From CALCZU01 sp964396165 (lineage in GTDB: Bacteria; Bdellovibrionota; FAC87; UBA2466): DNA of 15,848 nt. The notes beneath the pieces are model-generated. The model made no database searches. It saw only the letters and a program-made list of their open reading frames with translations, and had not been told where the DNA came from. Position numbers and translations under genes: made by a program. Below are positions 1 through 6,856 of the stretch, piece by piece (the first letter of the stretch is position 1; each line of letters starts with the position of its first letter). The DNA is taken from NCBI GenBank assembly GCA_964396165.1, contig CAYNEF010000067.1:1-15848 (forward strand). Direction: 5' to 3'.

Positions 1-3
1 GCG

Positions 4-26
4 AAAAAACAATGGGTTTCCCAATG
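4..26 (-). terminator. Putative intrinsic terminator of the nonulosonate operon
   Basis: Read on the minus strand, a short hairpin is followed at once by six T residues (the A run at 4-9). The stem is TGGG/CCCA plus two outer pairs separated by one A/A mismatch, with a three-base loop (10-26). It begins about 36 bases after the ABC-exporter stop codon, where the operon would be expected to end. The stem is short and has only three G:C pairs in its core, so its efficiency is uncertain. Confidence 0.45.
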
Positions 27-61
27 AGAAAGCTAAAACACGACACATTGAGTCAATTATT

Positions 62-1831
62 TTATATTAGACGCGATTCTTGCACAACATTCTGGGAATG
101 CTGTTTCCACTGTGCGGAATTTAAGTCCAAAACCTGTTTGATTTTACCTTCCCCCACTTCATACACCTTATCGGCAATTGCGACGATTGAGGCCTGATGG
201 GAAATAGTAATGACGATCATCTCAGAAGACAGTTTCTTTAGGGTCATCAAGATGCTGAGTTCTGTTTGCGGATCTAAACCGGTCGTTGCTTCATCCAGGA
301 TCAAAAGCTGCGGGTCGCGAACCAGCGCACGGGCAAGCGCAATTCTCTGTCTTTGTCCGCCCGATAAAGAGTGCCCTCGTTCTCCCACCGGAGTTTCAAG
401 CCCTAAAGGCAACTCAGAAATAAATTTAGCAGCGCCTACTTGTTCGAGTACTTGTTTTACTTTTTCAGAAGAAATTGCAGGATCACCCATGGTGATATTT
501 TTTAAAACAGAGCCATGAAACAAAAATGTCTCTTGCTGCACATAACCGATTCTGCGTCTCCATTCATGAGTGGAAACATTTTTAAGATTAATGCCATCTA
601 CTGAAATTTCACCTGAGGAAGGAGAATAAAGTTTGCATAAACAATCAGAAAGCGTCGTTTTTCCGCAACCTGAATGCCCAACGAGTGCCGTCACTGTGCC
701 TCTTTCTAATTCTAAAGAGGCATCAGAGAAAATTTGCTTTGCTCCATGGGAAAACGAAGCGTTATTCACATGAATAGAACGGATTTTTTCTGGAAGTGGC
801 AATAAGTTCTCAGTCGCTTCCTTTGGTTCTTTTTCCCGGATCGCTTCATCAATTAACCCGCGCACAGACCAGTAATTGTGTTCGGAATCTCCCACAGACT
901 GATAAGACTCCTGCACGCTACCCACCGAATTCACTGCCCGGTAAAATAAAGCGACAAGCGTAATCAAAGTTGGAACCTGGATGTTTTCAAACACCACACA
1001 ATAGTACATACCCACGAGCATGAAGGTTACGATAATGGGCTCTCGCAATGTAGAGACACCATACTTTGCAAGAACGCTTTGGCGATTAGCTATATTTAGC
1101 TTTTCGTTATCTTCGTGTAAGAGAGGATTTATCTGCGGTTCAAATCCCATTGCCTTGATAATCTTCATTCCCTGAAGCACATCGGCAAAACGCGATGCCA
1201 GCGCTTTTAACACTGCAGTTTTTTGTCTTCCTGAAGTGTAAGCCAAATCTACAAATCGGTTCAGGCCGAAACCCATCACGGCACCAACCAAAATCGCCAC
1301 CAGAGTAATTCTCACTGAAACAAAGGCAGCCACTGCCATATAGCAAATTACTTGAGCGATAGAGGCAATGAGTTTGATGGTCGACAGATACGCAGTTCCC
1401 GCTTTTGTCGTCTCAACTGAAACAGCGTTGATAAACTTTCCAGTGGGTTGCTTTAAAAAAAAGGACCACTTGGCTTCGGCAACCGCATTAAGAAGTTCCA
1501 TTTGCAGTTCCATCGTCAAATCTGCAATTACGTAACCCACTCTTTTCATCGCAAAAAAGATGAACGCGGATTTCATCAACATGAAAACACCAATAAATAC
1601 GAGGGTGCTTGTCACGGTAGGGTGAATGTGAAAATAATTAAAAACTTCAGCAAATTTTTGGGCCGTTTTACTTGCCCCTTCGTTGGAGGGCACGATGAAT
1701 TCTAGAAGTGGCAAAATTCCTAGTAGTCCGATGCTTTCGGTAACATCTGCAGCAACCAATGCGAAGAAAACAAAAAAACTTCGGTTCCGATATTCCTTCA
1801 TCAGAACGCGTATGATCTTTAATCTATCCAT
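62..1831 (-). CDS. ABC exporter, fused TMD-NBD half transporter (MsbA/PglK-like flippase)
   Basis: This is a 589-residue half-transporter. A hydrophobic N-terminal membrane domain of several segments (about residues 18-300) is followed by a nucleotide-binding domain. Visible motifs are Walker A GHSGCGKTT at 385-393, the signature SLSGGQRQ at 488-495, Walker B LLILDE at 509-514 and the switch histidine in ISHQ near 545. Proteins of this layout act as homodimers in the inner membrane and flip or export lipids, lipid-linked oligosaccharides or peptides. Its place as the last gene of a sugar operon points to a lipid-linked glycan cargo, as with PglK; that substrate is inferred. The ATG at 1831 overlaps the NeuB stop by 8 bases (1824-1831) and is preceded by AAGGA eight bases upstream. 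The family is certain, but the cargo is not. Confidence 0.93.
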   Translation of the reverse strand: MDRLKIIRVLMKEYRNRSFFVFFALVAADVTESIGLLGILPLLEFIVPSNEGASKTAQKFAEVFNYFHIHPTVTSTLVFIGVFMLMKSAFIFFAMKRVGYVIADLTMELQMELLNAVAEAKWSFFLKQPTGKFINAVSVETTKAGTAYLSTIKLIASIAQVICYMAVAAFVSVRITLVAILVGAVMGFGLNRFVDLAYTSGRQKTAVLKALASRFADVLQGMKIIKAMGFEPQINPLLHEDNEKLNIANRQSVLAKYGVSTLREPIIVTFMLVGMYYCVVFENIQVPTLITLVALFYRAVNSVGSVQESYQSVGDSEHNYWSVRGLIDEAIREKEPKEATENLLPLPEKIRSIHVNNASFSHGAKQIFSDASLELERGTVTALVGHSGCGKTTLSDCLCKLYSPSSGEISVDGINLKNVSTHEWRRRIGYVQQETFLFHGSVLKNITMGDPAISSEKVKQVLEQVGAAKFISELPLGLETPVGERGHSLSGGQRQRIALARALVRDPQLLILDEATTGLDPQTELSILMTLKKLSSEMIVITISHQASIVAIADKVYEVGEGKIKQVLDLNSAQWKQHSQNVVQESRLI

Positions 1832-2939
1832 TTACTTGGTCCTTCACATCACTCCAGGAAAACTCATGATCATACTCGACTGCGTTTTTTAAACTTCTGC
1901 CGACGATATAACATGCCTCATCAGGGCGAATGCCGGTGCCAGGGCGTTTGTAATCTAAATCTTCCCAGCTCAAGATGTGCCCCTTGGGAAGTGCGCGTTT
2001 GGCGACAATCCCACGGCGCATGATTTTGCGCTTGTTCATTTCATCGGGTGTGACCGTACGCTGGTAGCTGCCGAGCATTTTTTCGTATCCCGCAAGTTTA
2101 CGAGCTGCCTGGTCTCTTTCCTTCAGCGAGAGGTGGCTATAATTCACAATTTCAGCAAGCTCTTTCGGATCTGCAGAGATCAAGTGATCCCAACCTGGAA
2201 GGTTTTTGTCTGTCGTGTAATGTTTTTCAATTACAGTTGCGCCTAAAGCCATTGCGACAAGCGGAGCTTCCGTACCTATCGTATGATCGCTGTAGCCAAC
2301 GTCTGTGCCGAATGCTTGTTTTAGCAAAAACAGATTATTCAAATTCAAAAGTTCCATTTTTGGCGGGTACATCGAAACGCAATGAAGCAAAACAACAGAA
2401 GGAGCTCCCGCATTTGTCAGTACATTTAAAGCTGTTTCAATTTCACCTAACGTCGACATCCCTGTCGATAAAATCACAGGTTTTTTTGTGCTTCCGATGA
2501 CTTTTAAAAGTTCCAGATGATTCACATCCATCGAAGCCACTTTAAAAAGAGGAACACCGACTTCTTGCAAAAGCGCTACTTCCCCTGGACTAAAAGGCGT
2601 AGAAAGAAATTCAATTCCAATCTCTTTGCAATATCCCGCAATTTCAAAATGCTGTTTTGGCGTAAACTGGTATTTTTCGACCATCTCGCGAAGAGTGCCA
2701 AAGTGTTTGTGCTTGTCTGCTGCCGTATCACCGTAATTCGTACGGCGTTTGTACTCGGCTTCAGAAATCAAAGAGCTTTCACTGAATGACTGAAACTTTA
2801 CCGCGTCTGCACCTGCTGTTTTTGCAGAGAGCACCATCGTACGACAGAGATCCATATCGCCATTATGGTTCGACCCAATTTCAGCGATAATATAAGGCCT
2901 TTCAGTGCCGCCTATTTTTCTATTCTTTGTAATAATCAT
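1824..2939 (-). CDS. neuB: NeuB-family nonulosonic acid synthase (N-acetylneuraminate/legionaminate/pseudaminate synthase type)
   Basis: This 371-residue enzyme belongs to the family that condenses phosphoenolpyruvate with a six-carbon amino sugar (ManNAc or a bacillosamine/altrose derivative) to give a nine-carbon nonulosonic acid. Visible are the N-terminal IAEIGSNHNG block (18-27), KFQ at 48-50, LSTPFS near 112-117, LLHC at 184-187, GYSDHT at 215-220 and EKHYTTDK at 238-245, consistent with the metal and substrate site of the TIM barrel. A C-terminal SAF/antifreeze-like domain (about 308-365) is typical of full-length NeuB. I chose the ATG at 2939 because it forms an ATGA overlap with the deacetylase stop; a start at 2987 would add 16 residues lying wholly inside that gene. 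The exact sugar cannot be told from sequence, and no epimerase or other precursor gene is in the window. Confidence 0.9.
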   Translation of the reverse strand: MIITKNRKIGGTERPYIIAEIGSNHNGDMDLCRTMVLSAKTAGADAVKFQSFSESSLISEAEYKRRTNYGDTAADKHKHFGTLREMVEKYQFTPKQHFEIAGYCKEIGIEFLSTPFSPGEVALLQEVGVPLFKVASMDVNHLELLKVIGSTKKPVILSTGMSTLGEIETALNVLTNAGAPSVVLLHCVSMYPPKMELLNLNNLFLLKQAFGTDVGYSDHTIGTEAPLVAMALGATVIEKHYTTDKNLPGWDHLISADPKELAEIVNYSHLSLKERDQAARKLAGYEKMLGSYQRTVTPDEMNKRKIMRRGIVAKRALPKGHILSWEDLDYKRPGTGIRPDEACYIVGRSLKNAVEYDHEFSWSDVKDQVNG

Positions 2940-3616
2940 TGTACTGACCACAAGAGCATAAACGCTTCTGCTGCACGCGCGCCACATTCACTGCCGCGTT
3001 TTTGTGTAAGCGCGTTGATAGCTGTAAGACTGCGAGGGAAGGGGAAATCCTTTAACTCGCTTTTAAAAACGTTCATGATTTCCATTTTCTTCTCAACAAA
3101 CTGAGAAATATCCACATAGAAGTTGGGCTTAAAAGTTGTCGAGCTCGGATCGAATTGAAATTCTGTTTCCGAAATTGTTTCGTAAGCAAATACGCGTTTT
3201 AAGTTTTTTCTGCGAAACCATTTTGCAAGAGAAGCGCCGGCTTCAAAGGTAATTCTGTGATCGGAATGCGCATCCTGGGAGTACGGCAAGTAAAGCACAT
3301 CGGGCTCGATATCTTTCACAAAGACATTCATCTTCGCAATCACGTCTGCTAACGACAAGGTATCTAGCCTCGTAGTCGACAGTTCAAGAAGTGCCGTATT
3401 TTTAAAACCGTACAAAGTCTTTACTTTTTCAATCTCATCTTTACGTCTAGCCATTGCCTGCGAGTCGTAACCTGCTTCTAGATGCATCGCTGTCATGACA
3501 AGCCAGTAAATCTCATCTCCCGCGGCAGCGTGCTTCAGCAACGCTCCACCACATCCTAACGTTTCATCATCGGGGTGCGGAGCAATAACTAGAATTTTTT
3601 GGGGCGCTTTACTCAT
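2936..3616 (-). CDS. PIG-L/LmbE-family de-N-acetylase
   Basis: This 226-residue protein carries the family's zinc signature: APHPDDE at residues 12-18 and the HxxH pair H117/H120 within QDAHSDH. Members hydrolyse the N-acetyl group of GlcNAc-type sugars or related conjugates (PIG-L, MshB, BshB, antibiotic deacetylases). Here it lies between a carbamoyltransferase and NeuB, with four-base ATGA overlaps at both ends (3613-3616 and 2936-2939), so its substrate is probably a sugar of this glycan or a nonulosonate precursor. There is no signal peptide, so it should act in the cytoplasm on a nucleotide-linked, free or lipid-linked sugar. The family is clear; the substrate is inferred. Confidence 0.9.
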   Translation of the reverse strand: MSKAPQKILVIAPHPDDETLGCGGALLKHAAAGDEIYWLVMTAMHLEAGYDSQAMARRKDEIEKVKTLYGFKNTALLELSTTRLDTLSLADVIAKMNVFVKDIEPDVLYLPYSQDAHSDHRITFEAGASLAKWFRRKNLKRVFAYETISETEFQFDPSSTTFKPNFYVDISQFVEKKMEIMNVFKSELKDFPFPRSLTAINALTQKRGSECGARAAEAFMLLWSVQ

Positions 3617-5328
3617 TTTTTACTCAAAAGATAGGGGCCAATTGCGAGATTATCCATCGCTGTTGAATAAAAACATCTCACAGCTTCTAAAGGACTATTC
3701 ACAATCGGTTCTCCACGGATATTGAACGACGTGTTTAATACAATCGAGTGGCCCATACGGCTGCCGAACTCGCGAATCATTTCAAAATAAAGCGGATTCG
3801 TTTTTTGCTCTACCGTTTGCGGTCTTACCGATCCATCTACATGCACGATGGAGGGAAATAGTTTTTTAAACTCTTCCTTAAACGGGTAAGCCAAAATCAT
3901 AAATGGTGATCTTTTTGGGTTTACCATGTAACGATCCCGCACTTCATCGAGCATCGAAGGAGCAAAGGGTCTAAAAGCTTCGCGGTATTTTACGCGCGCA
4001 TTGATGATTTCTTTCATTTTGGGATTCATCGGATTTCCCAAGATGGATCTGCCACCCAAGGCACGCGCACCAAACTCGGCACGGCCCTGAAACCAGCCGA
4101 CAATCTGATCTTGCGACAATAGCTTTGCTACTTCTGCACTGATATTGTCACAGCGCTTGTAGGATAAGCCACAATGATCAAGCGCTTTTTCAATTTCTTC
4201 TGGTGTAGACTCTGGTCCCCAATACGCATGCGTTAATGTATTTTTATTCGGAGAAATTCCCAAATCGCGACAAGCAAGAAGCGCGGCACCGAGTGCGGTT
4301 CCACTATCATGGCTTGCAGGATTGATAAAAACATTTTCCACGCCGGGGAAATTAGAAAGCACGCCGTTCATTTTGCAATTCATGGCGACGCCACCACTGA
4401 TGCAAAGATTGCGCGATTTTGTTTTCTTAAAAAGCTGCTCTAAAAGAGAAGTCGCTGTTTCTTCCAAAATACTTTGCAGCTCATAGGCAACGTTTATATG
4501 GTACTCGGAAAGTTCGCTTTCCGCTGTACGAGGTGTGCCCAAAAGGCCCACTAATTTGTCTGTGTATTTTCGCGAATAGCTTCTTGGCCCGTAATAAACA
4601 AATGTCGGATCAACTTTGTAAACATTTTCTGCATCCACGTAACAAAACTGACGCAGTTTTTCTCGGATAGTTGCATCGGGACGCCCGTAGGCAGCGACCC
4701 CCATGACTTTGCCTTCGCCTGAGTAAGCTTTAAAACCCAGCCACTCTGTGACAGAAGCGTAAAACCATCCTAACGAGTGGGGAAGTTTCCACGACTCAAC
4801 AGATTCAATATTTTTTCCCTGCGCAGTCCAAGTGGTTGTCGCAAACTCTTCTCCGCTTCCATCCATGACTAAAACTGCAGAATCTTCAAAGCCGGAAAGA
4901 AAATGGACACTTGCTGCATGACAGAGGTGGTGCGGGTACCAAACGATTTCGGGATTGGCCTCCCTGTCAATCTGGCGCAAACTTGTTTGTACGTTAAAAC
5001 GGGTAAGCTCGGCAGAAAGTTTTAAGTGCGAAATTTTTTCAACTTCATCTGCAAATGGATCAGAAGCGCGACCGGCAATAGAACGCATGTGTGCGTCCAT
5101 TTGTGCGGGGTACTTGCTGTGATCCCAACCTAACGCAACTGTTTTTACCTGCGCGAGTCGGATTTTTGCCTGCTTCAAACAAAAGCGAATGGAATTGGAA
5201 GGAAAAGTTTCGGAAGCGCGCTTGGAACGCGTGAAACGTTCCTCTTCTACCATGGCGACTAACACGCCATCTTGAAAGAGACAGGCACCTGTGTTTGGGC
5301 CCTCTAAAAATAGTCCTAAGACGTACAT
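3613..5328 (-). CDS. O-carbamoyltransferase, NodU/TobZ/CmcH family
   Basis: This 571-residue protein matches the two-part NodU family, which moves the carbamoyl group of carbamoyl phosphate through a carbamoyl-adenylate onto a sugar hydroxyl. Visible are the N-terminal G-A-C-L-F-Q-D-G turn (14-21), EEERFTRSKR (28-37), the metal-binding histidines in PHHLCHAAS (132-140) and MDGSGE (155-160). Further along are SGGVAMNCKMNG (311-322), then the YrdC-like part with QGRAEFGARALGGRS (414-428), FRPFAPS (452-458) and NTSFN (532-536). The ATG at 5328 has GGAG five bases upstream and starts the protein at MYVLGL, where the family normally begins; a start at 5373 would only add residues inside the upstream glycosyltransferase. 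It overlaps the upstream gene by 13 bases and the downstream gene by 4. The acceptor sugar is unknown. Confidence 0.92.
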   Translation of the reverse strand: MYVLGLFLEGPNTGACLFQDGVLVAMVEEERFTRSKRASETFPSNSIRFCLKQAKIRLAQVKTVALGWDHSKYPAQMDAHMRSIAGRASDPFADEVEKISHLKLSAELTRFNVQTSLRQIDREANPEIVWYPHHLCHAASVHFLSGFEDSAVLVMDGSGEEFATTTWTAQGKNIESVESWKLPHSLGWFYASVTEWLGFKAYSGEGKVMGVAAYGRPDATIREKLRQFCYVDAENVYKVDPTFVYYGPRSYSRKYTDKLVGLLGTPRTAESELSEYHINVAYELQSILEETATSLLEQLFKKTKSRNLCISGGVAMNCKMNGVLSNFPGVENVFINPASHDSGTALGAALLACRDLGISPNKNTLTHAYWGPESTPEEIEKALDHCGLSYKRCDNISAEVAKLLSQDQIVGWFQGRAEFGARALGGRSILGNPMNPKMKEIINARVKYREAFRPFAPSMLDEVRDRYMVNPKRSPFMILAYPFKEEFKKLFPSIVHVDGSVRPQTVEQKTNPLYFEMIREFGSRMGHSIVLNTSFNIRGEPIVNSPLEAVRCFYSTAMDNLAIGPYLLSKK

Positions 5329-6161
5329 TGGTTCTCCGCTTTCTCTGCCAATTGAATTACTTCCCCATACCAAAGACTGTCAAAAAAGTCAGGGCGCTCA
5401 GTGGCTATTTGTGCGGGAAGTTTGCTTAATTGCTTACGTATAGCCAAAACCTCAGGCAAATCGGGAAGGTGTTTAAAGTGGGTGCGAACCGTATCTATGC
5501 GTTTATTCAAGGATTCTGCATAGGTATTGGCTAAATGCTGGCGGTAACGAACAACCGGTTTTTGGGTTTTTTGGCCACGCATTTTTTGGAATAAAGCCAT
5601 GGTAAAAACCCACCAATCGATGGCTATCAAATCAGCCGGGATGTGCCGGGGCAATGCCAGCAAGCATTTGCGGGTCATCGCAACCGCGCTGAAGCCGACA
5701 AAGTTACCGGCAAAAAGCTGTCTTGGATCCTGCAAAGTTTCAGGAACATTCCATTTTGAAAAAAGATTTTGGTTTAACGGCAGTCCCGACGTATTCATTA
5801 ATTCCTGATCGCCAAAAGCAAAATCGGCGGATTTTAGTGCGGTCTCGTATTGCGCTAAAGCATCCGGCAGTAATGCATCATCGCAATCTGCAAAAACGAC
5901 AGTATCAAAATCAAGAGTTCGCAGTTTTTCAAAAAGTAACCCACGAATCGCAGCAGGAGTATGACCAGGTTCCACTTCCAGCCATTCCAAAGGTTCAAGT
6001 CGACCAACTTGTTTTACACTTTCAGCGGCATTCTTAACCCCATCATTCACGATTAAAAAAGTGACGGAATGGTTTTTTGTAGCAGTTTTTAGCGCATTAA
6101 AAAAAGCTTCAAAGTAAGGTTCTGCTTTTGGATATAAAACTGTAGCAATATAAAATCTCAT
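5316..6161 (-). CDS. Family 2-type glycosyltransferase (GT-A fold)
   Basis: This 281-residue cytoplasmic protein has the layout of a short GT2 enzyme. It starts with a beta-strand (FYIATVLY), has FLIVND at 35-40, the metal-binding acidic motif FADCDD at 90-95, an acceptor-side IDWW at 181-184 and a late YRQH at 206-209, which GT2 enzymes often carry just before an Asn. It probably adds a hexose or amino sugar from a nucleotide donor to the lipid-linked glycan assembled by this operon. The start ATG forms an ATGA overlap with the cytidylyltransferase stop (6158-6161). Donor and acceptor cannot be read from sequence. Confidence 0.82.
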   Translation of the reverse strand: MRFYIATVLYPKAEPYFEAFFNALKTATKNHSVTFLIVNDGVKNAAESVKQVGRLEPLEWLEVEPGHTPAAIRGLLFEKLRTLDFDTVVFADCDDALLPDALAQYETALKSADFAFGDQELMNTSGLPLNQNLFSKWNVPETLQDPRQLFAGNFVGFSAVAMTRKCLLALPRHIPADLIAIDWWVFTMALFQKMRGQKTQKPVVRYRQHLANTYAESLNKRIDTVRTHFKHLPDLPEVLAIRKQLSKLPAQIATERPDFFDSLWYGEVIQLAEKAENQCTS

Positions 6162-6856
6162 GTGTTTTCTCTTCGTACCAAAGCTTCTGCCACTATGAAG
6201 TCATCTAAAGAATCAATATCGATAGAACGGGATAAAGGCATGCGATAGGCAAATGTGTTTTCGCCAAAATAAGTCAGGCTTTGTTTTAGAAAAGCCGTTT
6301 TAAAAACATAGATGGAGCCGTTTAAGACAACAGGCTTGTGCATCTCTTGGCGGTTTTTCATTTGTTCTTTAGAGGATTCATTCACAAAAAGAGGTTGCAG
6401 TCGGCCCTCTGTATCGCAGTAGCGTTGCCAGGCGATGGGTTTTGAATCTGTCACAGAGACAACTGCGTCCGCTTTTTTTGCAAAGAAAAGATCTATCGCT
6501 TGATCAATATCTTCCGCCTTTCGTAAAGGCGAAGTAGGGAGTAGCACGCAAAATTCCTCTACTTTTTTATTTTCATTTTCTTCTAGCCACTGCAAAGCGT
6601 GCAGATACACATCCCGTGCTTGAGCCGTATCGCCGGATAATTCTGGTGGTCTTTTAAAAGGGCAACGTGCTTTGGGGTGGTTTTTAAAAAGCTCGTGGAT
6701 ATTCTCATCATCTGTCGTGATAAGAATGTCTGTAATATTTTTCGCAGCGCTTGCCTGTTCAACACTATAAGCAATCAGAGGCTTACCATTTAATTCGCGC
6801 GTATTTTTGCCCGGTAAACCCTTCGATCCACTTCTTGCCGGAATGAGCGCTAGCAT
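6158..6856 (-). CDS. neuA: CMP-nonulosonate (acylneuraminate) cytidylyltransferase
   Basis: This 232-residue enzyme activates a nonulosonic acid with CTP to give the CMP-sugar donor. Clear signature blocks are IPARSGSKGLPGKN at residues 5-18 (CTP-binding loop), LLPTSPLR at 105-112, NGSIYV at 179-184 and SIDIDSLDDF at 211-220, with the magnesium-binding aspartates. Length matches NeuA/PseF/LegF (about 225-235). The ATG at 6856 overlaps the upstream gene's stop by 7 bases and has GGAG about seven bases upstream. It works with the NeuB gene of the same operon. Whether the product is CMP-Neu5Ac, CMP-Leg or CMP-Pse is not decidable here; neuA is used as the family name. Confidence 0.92.
   Translation of the reverse strand: MLALIPARSGSKGLPGKNTRELNGKPLIAYSVEQASAAKNITDILITTDDENIHELFKNHPKARCPFKRPPELSGDTAQARDVYLHALQWLEENENKKVEEFCVLLPTSPLRKAEDIDQAIDLFFAKKADAVVSVTDSKPIAWQRYCDTEGRLQPLFVNESSKEQMKNRQEMHKPVVLNGSIYVFKTAFLKQSLTYFGENTFAYRMPLSRSIDIDSLDDFIVAEALVRRENT

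Noticed and set aside
2940..2987. Longer NeuB start giving 16 extra residues
   Set aside because: The extension lies wholly inside the deacetylase gene, does not look like NeuB, and the ATG at 2939 forms a clean ATGA overlap.
5329..5373. Longer carbamoyltransferase start giving 15 extra residues
   Set aside because: The family starts at the MYVLGL-type strand, and the ATG at 5328 has GGAG at good spacing.
5723..6037. Plus-strand open frame of 104 codons
   Set aside because: Antisense to the GT2 gene, with a composition that shows no protein-like pattern and no upstream signals.
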